Of a DNA stretch of 64,000 nucleotides, positions 26,727 to 39,839 are shown one piece after another. The notes beneath the pieces were generated by a model. The model had not been told where the DNA came from. It was given only the letters and a program-made list of their open reading frames with translations, and did not search any database. The stretch's first letter is position 1. Every line of letters begins with the position of its first letter. The position numbers and the translations under genes are program-made. This DNA is from Eledone cirrhosa (taxonomy: Eukaryota; Mollusca; Cephalopoda; Octopoda; Eledonidae), in NCBI GenBank assembly GCA_964016885.1, contig OZ024740.1, positions 6,840,450-6,904,449 on the forward strand, given 5' to 3'.

Positions 26727-27131
26727 TACTGAGATCCTAAGGCTGTATTTGTGAGAGACATTACCCCAAAATACTGAGATCCTAAGGCAGTATTTGTGAG
26801 AGACATTACCCCAAAATACTCAGATCCTAAGGCAGTATTTGTGAGAGACATTACCCCAAAATACTGAGATCCTAAGGCAGTATTTGTGAGAGACATTACC
26901 CCAAAATACTGAGATCCTAAGGCTGTATTTGTGAGAGACATTACCCCAAAATACTGAGATCCTAAGGCAGTATTTGTGAGAGACATTACCCCAAAATACT
27001 CAGATCCTAAGGCAGTATTTGTGAGAGACATTACCCCAAAATACTGAGATCCTAAGGCAGTATTTGTGAGAGACATTACCCCAAAATACTGAGATCCTAA
27101 GGCTGTATTTGTGAGAGACATTACCCCAAAA
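26727..27131 (+). repeat. 180-bp (four-monomer) subrepeat, duplicate block
   Basis: Same four-monomer order as 22,579-22,983. The two monomers just before it (26,637 and 26,682) account for the 90-bp length difference between the two large blocks. This suggests that the short 180-bp register is where misalignment happened. Confidence 0.8.
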
Positions 27132-28479
27132 TACTCAGATCCTAAGACAGTATTTGTGAGAGACATTACCCCAAAACACTCAGATCCTAAGGCAGTGTTT
27201 GTGAGAGACATTACATCAAAATACTCAGATCCTAAGGCTGTATTTGTGAGAGACATTACCCCCAAATACTGAGATCCTAAGGCTGTATTTATGAGAGACA
27301 TTACCCCAAAATACTCAGATCCTAAGGCTGTATTTGTGAGAGACATTACACCAAAATACTCAGATCCTAAGGCTGTATTTATGAGAGACATTACCCCAAA
27401 ATACTCAGATTCTAAGGCAGTGTTTGTGAGAGACATTACCCCAGAATACTGAGATCCTAAGGCTGTATTTGTGAGAGACATTACCCCAAAATACTCAGAT
27501 CCAAAGGGAGTATTTGTGAGAGACATTAGCCCAAAATACTCAGATCCTAAGGCTGTGTTTGTGAGAGACATTACCCCAAAATACTCAGATCCTAAGGCAG
27601 TATTTATGAGAGACATTACGCCAAAATACTGAGATCCTAAGACTGTATTTGTGAGAGACATTACCCCAAAATACTCAGATCCTAAGGCAGTGTTTGTGAG
27701 AGACATTACCCCAAAATACTGAGATCCTAAGGCTGTATTTGTGAGAGACATTACCCCCCAAAATACTGAGATCCTAAGGCTGTATTTGTGAGAGACATTA
27801 CCACAAAATACTCAGATCCTAAGGCAGTATTTGTGAGAGACATTACCCCAAAATACTGAGATCCTAAGGCAGTATTTGTGAGAGACATTACCCCAAAATA
27901 CTGAGATCCTAAGGCTGTATTTGTGAGAGACATTACGCCAAAATACTGAGATCCTAAGGCAGTATTTGTGAGAGACATTACCCCAAAATAGTCTGATCCT
28001 AAGGCAGTATTTGTGAGAGACATTACCCCAAAATACTCAGATCCTAAGGCAGTATTTGTGAGAGACATTACCCCAAAATACTGAGATCCTAAGGCTGTAT
28101 TTGTGAGAGACATTACCCCAGAATACTCAGATCCTAAGGCAGTAATTGTGAGAGACATTACACCAAAATACTCAGATCCTAAGGCTGTATTTGTGAGAGA
28201 CGTTACCCCAAAATACTCAGATCCTAAGGCAGTATTTGTGAGAGACATTACCCCAAAATACTAAGATCCTAAGGCAGTATTTGTGAGAGACATTACCCCA
28301 AAATACTCAGATCCTAAGGCAGTATTTGTGAGAGACATTACGCCAAAATACTGAGATCCTAAGGCAGTATTTGTGAGAGACATTACCCCAAAATACTCAG
28401 ATCCAAAGGCAGTATTTGTGAGAGACATTACCCCAAAATACTGAGATCCTAAGGCAGTATTTGTGAGAGACATTACCCC

Positions 28480-30410
28480 AAAATACTGAGATCCTAAGGC
28501 AGTGTTTGTGAGAGACATTACCCCCAACATACTCAGATCCTAAGGCTGTATTTGTGAGAGACATTACCCCAAAATACTCAGATCCTAAGGCTGTATTTGT
28601 GAGAGACATTACCCCAAAATACTCAGATCCTAAGGCAGTGTTTGTGAGAGATATTACCCCAAAATACTCAGATTCTAAGGCTGTGTTTGTGAGAGACATT
28701 ACCCCAAAATACTCAGATCCCAAGGCAGTGTTTGTGAGAGACATTACCCCAAAATACTCAGATCCTCAGGCTGTGTTTGTGAGAGATATTACCCCAAAAT
28801 ACTCAGATCCTAAGGCAGTGTTTGTGAGAGACATTACACCAAAATACTCAGATCCTAAGGCAGTGTTTGTGACAGACATTACCCCAAAATACACAGATTC
28901 TAAGGCAGTATTTGTGAGCGACATTACCCCAAAATATTCAGATCCTAAGGCAGTGTTTGTGAGGGACATTACCCCAAAATACTCAGATCCTAAGGCAGTA
29001 TTTGTGAGAGACATTACCCCAAAATACTCAGATCCTAAGGCAGTATTTGTGAGAGACATTACTCCAAAATACTGAGATCCTAAGGCAGTATTTGTGAGAG
29101 ACATTACCCCAAAATACTGAGATCCTAAGGCAGTATTTGTGAGAGACATTACCCCAAAATACTGAGATCCTAAGGCAGTATTTGTGAGAGACATTACCCC
29201 AAAATACTCAGATCCTAAGGCAGTATTTGTGAGAGACATTACCCCAAAATACTCAGATCCTAAGGTAGTGTTTGTGAGAGACAATACCCCAAAATACTCA
29301 GATCCTAAGGCAGTATTTGTGAGAGACATTACCCCAAAATACTGAGATCCTAAGGCAGTATTTGTGAGAGACATTACCCCAAAATACTCAGATCCTAAGC
29401 CAGTATTTGTGAGAGACATTACCCCAAAATACTCAGATCCTAAGGCTGTATTTGTGAGAGACATTACCCCAAAATACTGAGATCCTAAGGCTGTATTTGT
29501 GAGAGACATTACCCCAGAATACTCAGATCCTAAGGCAGTAATTGTGAGAGACATTACACCAAAATACTCAGATCCTAAGGCTGTATTTGTGAGAGACATT
29601 ACCCCAAAATACACAGATCCTAAGGCAGTATTTGTGAGAGACATTACCCCAAAATACTAAGATCCTAAGGCAGTATTTGTGAGAGACATTACCCCAAAAT
29701 ACTCAGATCCTAAGGCTGTATTTGTGAGAGACATTACCCCAAAATACTCAGATCCTAAGGCAGTATTTGTGAGAGACATCACCCCAAAATACTCAGACCC
29801 TAAGGCAGTATTTGTGAGAGACATTACCCTAAAATACTGAGATCCTAAGGCTGTATTTGTGAGAGACAATAACCAAAAATACTCAGATCCTAAGGCAGTA
29901 TTTGTGAGAGACATTACCCCAAAATACTCAGATCCTAAGGCAGTGTTTGTGAGAGACATTACGCCAAAATACTCAGATCCTAAGGCTGTGTTTGTGACAG
30001 ACATTACCCCAAAATACTGAGATCCTAAGACAGTGTTTGTGAGAGACATTACCCCAAAATACTCACATCCTAAGGCTGTATTTGTGAGAGACATTACCCC
30101 AAAATACTGAGATTCTAAGGCTGTATTTTTGAGAGACATTACCCCAAAATACTCAGATCCTCAGGCTGTATTTTTGGGAGACATTACCCCAAAATACTCA
30201 GATCCTAAGGTAGTATTTGTGAGAGACATTATCCCAAAATACTCAGATCCTAAGGCTGTATTTGTGAGAGACATTACCCCAAAATACTCAGATCCTAAGG
30301 CAGTATTTGTGAGAGACATTACCCCAAAATACTCAGATCCTAAGGCTGTATTTGTGAGAGACATTACCCCAAAATACTGAGATCCTAAGGCAGTGTTTGT
30401 GAGAGACATT
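28480..30410 (+). repeat. 4,101-bp-spaced HOR segment, copy 1
   Basis: It matches 32,581-34,511 at constant offset 4,101. It starts at the CAACATACTC landmark region and ends in the head of a core cassette (30,150) that has lost its tail. Several substitutions separate the copies, for example GTGACAGACATT with TACACAGATTC near 28,880 against GTGAGAGATATT with TACTCAGATTC. This pair therefore looks older than the 2,656-bp and 4,058-bp pairs. Confidence 0.82.
30150..30404 (+). repeat. Core cassette head without tail
   Basis: CCTCAGG with ATTTTTGGGAG, AAGGTAGTA/ATTATCC and plain monomers are present. After a G5/CAGTG monomer the series switches to ATTAGCC and then GATCCTTAGACTG. The latter creates a stop in the minus frame. 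Confidence 0.75.
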
Positions 30411-32580
30411 AGCCCAAAATACTCAGATCCTAAGGCTGTGTTTGTGAGAGACATTACCCCAAAATACTGAGATCCTTAGACTGTATTTGTGAGAGACATT
30501 ACCCCAAAATACTCAGATACTAAGGCAGTGTTTGTGAGAGACATTACCCCAAAATACTGAGATCCTAAGGCTGTATTTGTGAGAGACATTACCCCCCAAA
30601 ATACTGAGATCCTAAGGCTGTATTTGTGAGAGACATTACCACAAAATACTGAGATCCTAAGGCAGTATTTGTGAGAGACATTACGCCAAAATACTGAGAT
30701 CCTAAGGCAGTATTTGTGAGAGACATTACCCCAAAATACTCAGATCCTAAGGCAGTATTTGTGAGAGACATTACCCCAAAATACTGAGATCCTAAGGCAG
30801 TATTTGTGAGAGACATTACCCCAAAATACTGAGATCCTAAGGCTGTATTTGTGAGAGACATTACCCCAAAATACTCAGATCCTAAGACAGTATTTGTGAG
30901 AGACATTACCCCAAAACACTCAGATCCTAAGGCAGTGTTTGTGAGAGACATTACATCAAAATACTCAGATCCTAAGGCTGTATTTGTGAGAGACATTACC
31001 CCCAAATACTGAGATCCTAAGGCTGTATTTATGAGAGACATTACCCCAAAATACTCAGATCCTAAGGCTGTATTTGTGAGAGACATTACACCAAAATACT
31101 CAGATCCTAAGGCTGTATTTATGAGAGACATTACCCCAAAATACTCAGATTCTAAGGCAGTGTTTGTGAGAGACATTACCCCAGAATACTGAGATCCTAA
31201 GGCTGTATTTGTGAGAGACATTACCCCAAAATACTCAGATCCAAAGGCAGTATTTGTGAGAGACATTAGCCCAAAATACTCAGATCCTAAGGCTGTGTTT
31301 GTGAGAGACATTACCCCAAAATACTCAGATCCTAAGGCAGTATTTATGAGAGACATTACCCCAAAATACTGAGATCCTAAGACTGTATTTGTGAGAGACA
31401 TTACCCCAAAATACTCAGATCCTAAGGCAGTGTTTGTGAGAGACATTACCCCAAAATACTGAGATCCTAAGGCTGTATTTGTGAGAGACATTACCCCCCA
31501 AAATACTGAGATCCTAAGGCTGTATTTGTGAGAGACATTACCACAAAATACGCAGATCCTAAGGCAGTATTTGTGAGAGACATTACCCCAAAATACTGAG
31601 ATCCTAAGGCTGTATTTGTGAGAGACATTACCCCAAAATACTGAGATCCTAAGGCTGTATTTGTGAGAGACATTACGCCAAAATACTGAGATCCTAAGGC
31701 AGTATTTGTGAGAGACATTACCCCAAAATAGTCAGATCCTAAGGCAGTATTTGTGAGAGACATTACCCCAAAATACTGAGATCCTAAGGCAGTATTTGTG
31801 AGAGACATTACCCCAAAATACTGAGATCCTAAGGCTGTATTTGTGAGAGACATTACCCCAGAATACTCAGATCCTAAGGCAGTAATTGTGAGAGACATTA
31901 CACCAAAATACTCAGATCCTAAGGCTGTATTTGTGAGAGACGTTACCCCAAAATACTCAGATCCTAAGGCAGTATTTGTGAGAGACATTACCCCAAAATA
32001 CTCAGATCCTAAGGCTGTATTTGTGAGAGACATTACCCCAAAATACTGAGATCCTAAGGCAGTATTTGTGAGAGACATTACCCCAAAATACTGAGATCCT
32101 AAGGCTGTATTTGTGAGAGACATTACCCCAGAATACTCAGATCCTAAGGCAGTAATTGTGAGAGACATTACACCAAAATACTCAGATCCTGAGGCTGTAT
32201 TTGTGAGAGACATTACCCCAAAATACTCAGATCCTAAGGCAGTATTTGTGAGAGACATTACCCCAAAATACTAAGATCCTAAGGCAGTATTTGTGAGAGA
32301 CATTACCCCAAAATACTCAGATCCTAAGGCAGTATTTGTGAGAGACATTACGCCAAAATACTGAGATCCTAAGGCAGTATTTGTGAGAGACATTACCCCA
32401 AAATACTCAGACCCTAAGGCAGTATTTGTGAGAGACATTACCCCCAAAATACTGAGATCCTAAGGCAGTATTTGTGAGAGACATTACGCCAAAATACTGA
32501 GATCCTAAGGCAGTATTTGTGAGAGACATTACCCCAAAATACTCAGACCCTAAGGCAGTATTTGTGAGAGACATTACCCC
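30411..32580 (+). repeat. Array segment related to 26.5-28.5 kb
   Basis: The series follows 26,500-28,500 but with about five monomers lost (30,589-31,491 against 26,624-27,751) and about six gained (31,491-32,258 against 27,751-28,248). The gain is a local duplication of the GACGTT and GCAGTAATTGTG monomers at about 31,830-32,190. Six-C monomers are at about 30,595 and 31,495. Confidence 0.75.
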
Positions 32581-34511
32581 AAAATACTGAGATCCTAAGG
32601 CAGTGTTTGTGAGAGACATTACCCCCAACATACTCAGATCCTAAGGCTGTATTTGTGAGAGACATTACCCCAAAATACTCAGATCCTAAGGCTGTATTTG
32701 TGAGAGACATTACCCCAAAATACTCAGATCCTAAGGCAGTGTTTGTGAGAGATATTACCCCAAAATACTCAGATTCTAAGGCTGTGTTTGTGAGAGACAT
32801 TACCCCAAAATACTCAGATCCCAAGGCAGTGTTTGTGAGAGACATTACCCCAAAATACTCAGATCCTCAGGCTGTGTTTGTGAGAGATATTACCCCAAAA
32901 TACTCAGATCCTAAGGCAGTGTTTGTGAGAGACATTACACCAAAATACTCAGATCCTAAGGCAGTGTTTGTGAGAGATATTACCCCAAAATACTCAGATT
33001 CTAAGGCAGTGTTTGTGAGAGATATTACCCCAAAATACTCAGATCCTAAGGCAGTATTTGTGAGAGACATTACCCCAAAATACTCAGATCCAAAGGCAGT
33101 ATTTGTGAGAGACATTACCCCAAAATACTCAGATCCTAAGGCAGTATTTGTGAGAGACATTACGCCAAAATACTGAGATCCTAAGGCAGTATTTGTGAGA
33201 GACATTACCCCAAAATACTCAGATCCTAAGGCTGTATTTGTGAGAGACATTACCCCAAAATACTCAGATCCAAAGGCAGTATTTGTGAGAGACATTACCC
33301 CAAAATACTGAGATCCTAAGGCTGTATTTGTGAGAGACATTACGCCAAAATACTGAGATCCTAAGGCAGTATTTGTGAGAGACATTACCCCAAAATACTC
33401 AGATCCTAAGGCAGTATTTGTGAGAGACATTACCCCAAAATACTGAGATCCTAAGGCAGTATTTGTGAGAGACATTACCCCAAAATACTCAGATCCTAAG
33501 CCAGTATTTGTGAGAGACATTACCCCAAAATACTCAGATCCTAAGGCTGTATTTGTGAGAGACATTACCCCAAAATACTGAGATCCTAAGGCTGTATTTG
33601 TGAGAGACATTACCCCAGAATACTCAGATCCTAAGGCAGTAATTGTGAGAGACATTACACCAAAATACTCAGATCCTAAGGCTGTATTTGTGAGAGACAT
33701 TACCCCAAAATACTCAGATCCTAAGGCAGTATTTGTGAGAGACATTACCCCAAAATACTAAGATCCTAAGGCAGTATTTGTGAGAGACATTACCCCAAAA
33801 TACTCAGATCCTAAGGCTGTATTTGTGAGAGACATTACCCCAAAATACTCAGATCCTAAGGCAGTATTTGTGAGAGACATCACCCCAAAATACTCAGACC
33901 CTAAGGCAGTATTTGTGAGAGACATTACCCCAAAATACTGAGATCCTAAGGCTGTATTTGTGAGAGACAATAACCAAAAATACTCAGATCCTAAGGCAGT
34001 ATTTGTGAGAGACATTACCCCAAAATACTCAGATCCTAAGGCAGTGTTTGTGAGAGACATTACGCCAAAATACTCAGATCCTAAGGCTGTGTTTGTGACA
34101 GACATTACCCCAAAATACTGAGATCCTAAGACAGTGTTTGTGAGAGACATTACCCCAAAATACTCAGATCCTAAGGCTGTATTTGTGAGAGACATTACCC
34201 CAAAATACTGAGATTCTAAGGTTGTATTTTTGAGAGACATTACCCCAAAATACTCAGATCCTCAGGCTGTATTTTTGGGAGACATTACCCCAAAATACTC
34301 AGATCCTAAGGTAGTATTTGTGAGAGACATTATCCCAAAATACTCAGATCCTAAGGCTGTATTTGTGAGAGACATTACCCCAAAATACTCAGATCCTAAG
34401 GCAGTATTTGTGAGAGACATTACCCCAAAATACTCAGATCCTAAGGCTGTATTTGTGAGAGACATTACCCCAAAATACTGAGATCCTAAGGCAGTGTTTG
34501 TGAGAGACATT
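32581..34511 (+). repeat. 4,101-bp-spaced HOR segment, copy 2
   Basis: Second copy of 28,480-30,410. After 34,511 it continues into a complete core-cassette body, where copy 1 had jumped to another series. The cassette head carries ATTTTTGGGAG in both copies. Confidence 0.82.
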
Positions 34512-35196
34512 ACGCCAAAATACTCAGATCCTAAGGCTGTATTTGTGAGCGACATTACCCCAAAATACTCAGATCCTAAGGCTGTATTTGTGAGAGACAA
34601 TACCCCAAAATACTCAGATCCTAAGGCTGTATTTGTGAGAGACAATACCCCAAAATACTCAGATCCTAAGGCAGTATTTGTGAGAGACAATAACCCAAAA
34701 TACTCAGATCCTAAGGCAGTGTTTGTGAGGGACATTACTCAAAAATACTCAGATCCTAAGGCAGTGTTTGTGAGAGACATTACATCAAAATACTCAGATC
34801 CTAAGGCAGTGTTTGTGAGAGATATTACCCCAAAATACTCAGATCCTAAGGCAGTGTTTGTGAGAGATATTACCCCAAAATACTCAGATCCTAAGGCAGT
34901 GTTTGTGACAGACATTACCCCAAAATACTCAGATCCTAAGGCAGTATTTGTGAGAGACATTACCCCAAAATACTCAGATCCTAAGGCTGTATTTGTGAGC
35001 GACATTACCCCAAAATACTCAGATCCTAAGGCAGTATTTGTGAGAGACAATACCCCAAAATACTCAGATCCTAAGGCTGTATTTGTGAGAGACAATACCC
35101 CAAAATACTCAGATCCTAAGGCAGTATTTGTGAGAGACAATAACCCAAAATACTCAGATCCTAAGGCAGTATTTGGGAGAGACATTACCCCCAAAA
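34251..35196 (+). repeat. Core cassette 12, expanded to 21 monomers
   Basis: The first ten positions follow the standard order from 34,251 to about 34,700. A block of ACTCAAAAATAC, ACATCAAAATAC and GATATT monomers is then inserted, GAGCGAC and GACAAT monomers return, and the five-C tail ends at 35,196. Insertion or template switching inside a cassette explains this best. Confidence 0.8.
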
Positions 35197-35660
35197 TACT
35201 CAGATCCTAAGGCTATATTTGTGAGAGACATTACCCCAAAATACTCAGATCCTAAGGCAGTGTTTGTGAGAGACATTACCGCAAAATACTCAGATCCTAA
35301 GGCATCGTTTGTGAGAGACATTACCCCAAAATACTCAGATCCTAAGGCTGTGTTTGTGACAGACATTACCCCAAAATAGACAGATCCTAAGGTAGTATTT
35401 GTGAGAGACATTACCCCAAAATACTCAGATCCTAAGGCAGTGTTTGTGAGGGACATTACTCAAAAATACTCAGATCCTAAGGCAGTGTTTGTGAGAGACA
35501 TTACATCAAAATACTCAGATCCTAAGGCAGTGTTTGTGAGAGATATTACCCCAAAATACTCAGATCCTAAGGCAGTGTTTGTGAGAGATATTACCCCAAA
35601 ATACTCAGATCCTAAGGCAGTGTTTGTGACAGACATTACCCCAAAATACACAGATCCTAA
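34720..35660 (+). repeat. 721-bp-spaced duplication around ACTCAAAAATAC
   Basis: A short series beginning with GAGGGACATTACTCAAAAA, then ACATCAAAATAC, two GATATT monomers and a GTGACAGAC monomer occurs at about 34,720-34,940 and again at about 35,440-35,660 (offset 721). The first copy lies inside the expanded core cassette at 34,251-35,196. Confidence 0.75.
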
Positions 35661-38600
35661 GGCAGTATTTGTGAGAGACATTACCCCAAAATATTCAGAT
35701 CCTAAGGCAGTGTTTGTGAGGGACATTACCCCAAATTACTCAGATCCTAAGGCAGTATTTGTGAGAGACATTACCCCAAAATACTCAGATCCTAAGGCAG
35801 TATTTGTGAGAGACATTACCCCAAAATACTGAGATCCTAAGGCTGTATTTGTGAGAGACATTACACCAAAATACTCAGATCCTAAGGCTGTATTTGTGAG
35901 AGACATTACCCCAAAATACTCAGATCCTAAGGCAGTATTTGTGAGAGACATTACCCCAAAATACTCAGACCCTAAGGCAGTATTTGTGAGAGACATTACC
36001 CCAAAATACTGAGATCCTAAGGCAGTGTTTGTGAGAGAAATTACCCCCAACATACTCAGATCCTAAGGCTGTATTTGTGAGAGACATTACCCCAAAATAC
36101 TCAGATCCTAAGGCTGTATTTGTGAGAGACATTACCCCAAAATACTCAGATCCTAAGGCTGTATTTGTGAGAGACAATAACCAAAAATACTCAGATCCTA
36201 AGGCAGTATTTGTGAGAGACATTACCCCAAAATGCTGAGATACTAAGGCTGTATTTGTGAGAGACATTACCACAAAATACTCAGATCCTAAGGCAGTATT
36301 TGTGAGAGACATTACGCCAAAATACTGAGCTCCTAAGGCTGTGTTTGTGAGAGACATTACCCCAAAATACTGAGATCCTAAGGCAGTATTTGTGAGAGAC
36401 GTTACCCCAAAATACTCAGATCCTAAGGCAGTGTTTGTGAGAGACATTACGCCAAAATACTCAGATCCTAAGGCTGTGTTTGTGACAGACATTACCCCAA
36501 TATACTCAGATCCTAAGAGAGTGTTTGTGAGAGACATTACCCCAAAATACTCAGATCCTAAGGCAGTATTTGTGAGAGACATTACCCCAAAATACTGAGA
36601 TCCTAAGGCAGTATTTGTGAGAGACATTACCCCAAAATACTCAGATCCTAAGCCAGTATTTGTGAGAGACATTACCCCCAAAATACTCAGATCCTAAGGC
36701 TGTATTTGTGAGAGACATTACCCCAAAATACTGAGATCCTAAGGCTGTATTTGTGAGAGACATTACCCCAGAATACTCAGATCCTAAGGCAGTAATTGTG
36801 AGAGACATTACACCAAAATACTCAGATCCTAAGGCTGTATTTGTGAGAGACATTACCCCAAAATACTCAGATCCTAAGGCAGTATTTGTGAGAGACATTA
36901 CCCCAAAATACTAAGATCCTAAGGCAGTATTTGTGAGAGACATTACCCCAAAATACTCAGATCCTAAGGCTGTATTTGTGAGAGACATTACCCCAAAATA
37001 CTCAGATCCTAAGGCAGTATTTGTGAGAGACATTACCCCAAAATACTCAGACCCTAAGGCAGTATTTGTGAGAGACATTACCCCAAAATACTGAGATCCT
37101 AAGGCAGTGTTTGTGAGAGACATTACCCCCAACATACTCAGATCCTAAGGCTGTATTTGTGAGAGACATTACCCCAAAATACTGAGATCCTAAGGCTGTA
37201 TTTGTGAGAGACAATAACCAAAAATACGCAGATCCTAAGGCAGTATTTGTGAGAGACATTACCCCAAAATACTGAGATCCTAAGGCTGTATTTGTGAGAG
37301 ACATTACCCCAAAATACTCAGATCTTAAGGCAGTATTTGTGAGAGACATTACGCCAAAATACTGAGCTCCTAAGGCTGTGTTTGTGAGAGACATTACCCC
37401 AAAATACTGAGATCCTAAGGCTGAGTTTGTTAGAGACATTACCCCAAAATACTGAGATCCTAAGGCAGTATTTGTGAGAGACATTACCCCAAAATACTCA
37501 GATCCTAAGGCAGTGTTTGTGAGAGACATTACGCCAAAATACTCAGATCCTAAAGGCTGTGTTTGTGACAGACATTACCCAAATATACTCATATCCTAAG
37601 AGAGTGTTTGTGAGAGACATTACCCCAAAATACTCAGATCCTAAGGCTGTATTTGTGAGAGACATTACCCCAAAATACTGAGATTCTAAGGCTGTATTTT
37701 TGAGAGACATTACCCCAAAATACTCAGATCCTCAGGCTGTATTTGTAGGAGACATTACCCCAAAATACTCAGATCCTAAGGTAGTGTTTGTGAGAGACAT
37801 TATCCCAAAATACTCAGATCCTAAGGCTGTATTTGTGAGACACATTACCCCAAAATACTCAGATCCTAAGGCAGTATTTGTGAGAGACATTACCCCAAAA
37901 TACTCAGATCCTAAGGCTGTATTTGTGAGAGACATTACCCCAAAATACTGAGATCCTAAGGCAGTGTTTGTGAGAGACATTACGCCAAAATACTCAGATC
38001 CTAAGGCTGTATTTGTGAGCGACATTACCCCCAAAATACTCAGATCCTAAGGCAGTATTTGTGAGAGACAATACCCCAAAATACTCAGATCCTAAGGCAG
38101 TATTTGGGAGAGACATTACCCCCAAAATACTCAGATCCTAAGGCTGTATTTGTGAGAGACAATACCCCAAAATACTCAGATCCTAAGGCTGTATTTGTGA
38201 GAGACAATACCCCAAAATACTCAGATCCTAAGGCAGTATTTGTGAGAGACAATAACCCAAAATACTCAGATCCTAAGGCAGTATTTGGGAGAGACATTAC
38301 CCCCAAAATACTCAGATCCTAAGGCTGTATTTGTGAGAGACAATAACCAAAAATACTCAGATCCTAAGGCAGTATTTGTGAGAGACATTACCCCAAAATA
38401 CTGAGATCCTAAGGCTGTATTTGTGAGAGACATTACCCCAAAATACTCAGATCCTAAGGCAGTATTTGTGAGAGACATTACGCCAAAATACTGAGCTCCT
38501 AAGGCTGTGTTTGTGAGAGACATTACCCCAAAATACTGAGATCCTAAGGCTGAGTTTGTTAGAGACATTACCCCAAAATACTGAGATCCTAAGGCAGTAT

Positions 38601-39839
38601 TTGTGAGAGACATTACCCCAAAATACTCAGATCCTAAGGCAGTGTTTGTGAGAGACATTACGCCAAAATACTCAGATCCTAAGGCTGTGTTTGTGACAGA
38701 CATTACCCCAATATACTCAGATCCTAAGAGAGTGTTTGTGAGAGACATTACCCCAAAATACTCAGATCCTAAGGCAGTATTTGTGAGAGACATTACCCCA
38801 AAATACTGAGATCCTAAGGCAGTATTAGTGAGAGACATTACCCCAAAATACTCAGATCCTAAGGCTGTATTTGTGAGAGACATTACCCCAAAATACTCAG
38901 ATCCTAAGGCTGTATTTGTGAGAGACATTACCCCAAAATACTCAGATCCTAAGGCAGTATTTGTGAGAGACATTACCCCAAAATACTAAGATCCTAAGGC
39001 TGTATTTGTGAGAGACATTACTCCAAAATACTCAGATCCTAAGGCAGTATTTGTGAGAGACATTACCCCAAAATACTAAGATCCTAAGGCAGTATTTGTG
39101 AGAGACATTACCCCAAAATACTCAGATCCTAAGGCTGTATTTGTGAGAGACATTACCCCAAAATACTCAGATACTAAGGCAGTATTTGTGAGAGACATTA
39201 CCCCAAAATACTCAGACCCTAAGGCAGTATTTGTGAGAGACATTACCCCAAAATACTGAGATCCTAAGGCAGTGTTTGTGAGAGACATTACCCCCAACAT
39301 ACTCAGATCCTAAGGCTGTATTTGTGAGAGACATTACCCCAAAATACTCAGATCCTAAGGCTGTATTTGTGAGAGACATTACCCCAAAATACTCAGATCC
39401 TAAGGCTGTATTTGTGAGAGACAATAACCAAAAATACTCAGATCCTAAGGCAGTATTTGTGAGAGACATTACCCCAAAATACTCAGATCCTAAGGCAGTT
39501 TTTGTGAGAGACATTACGCCAAAATACTGAGCTCCTAAGGCTGTGTTTGTGAGAGACATTACCCCAAAATACTGAGATCCTAAGGCTGAGTTTGTTAGAG
39601 ACATTACCCCAAAATACTGTGATCCTAAGGCAGTATTTGTGAGAGACATTACCCCAAAATACTCAGATCCTAAGGCAGTGTTTGTGAGAGACATTACGCC
39701 AAAATACTCAGATCCTAAGGCTGTGTTTGTGACAGACATTACCCCAATATATTCAGATCCTAAGAGAGTGTTTGTGAGAGACATTACCCCAAAATACTCA
39801 GATCCTAAGGCTGTATTTGTGAGAGACATTACCCCAAAA
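35661..39839 (+). repeat. Scrambled mosaic zone of short duplicated blocks
   Basis: Landmarks recur here at irregular short spacings. CAACATACTC is near 36,050, 37,132 and 39,297. GAGCTCC is at 36,327, 37,364, 38,493 and 39,529. AATATACTC is near 36,498, 37,576, 38,710 and 39,746. Partial matches run at offsets 1,036, 2,165 and 2,211. Near 37,553 one monomer has CCTAAAGG (46 bp), and the next has ACCCAAATATACTCATATCC. This looks like a border zone where HOR registers collide. Confidence 0.7.
37721..38308 (+). repeat. Core cassette 13 with duplicated tail
   Basis: The head has GTAGGAG. The ATTTGGGAGAG five-C tail occurs twice, 181 bp apart, ending at 38,127 and 38,308. The GAGCGAC monomer also has five C, so three frame-shifting 46-bp monomers fall within 300 bp. 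Confidence 0.82.

Larger units (their letters stand above)
24517..28664 (+). repeat. 4,148-bp HOR block, copy 2
   Basis: Tandem copy of 20,459-24,516 with two extra monomers inserted between 26,637 and 26,816. Substitutions are few; one example is TAGTCTGATCC near 27,990 against TAGTCAGATCC near 23,841. The block boundary cuts a core cassette, so this copy's cassette lacks its CCTCAGG head monomer. Confidence 0.9.
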
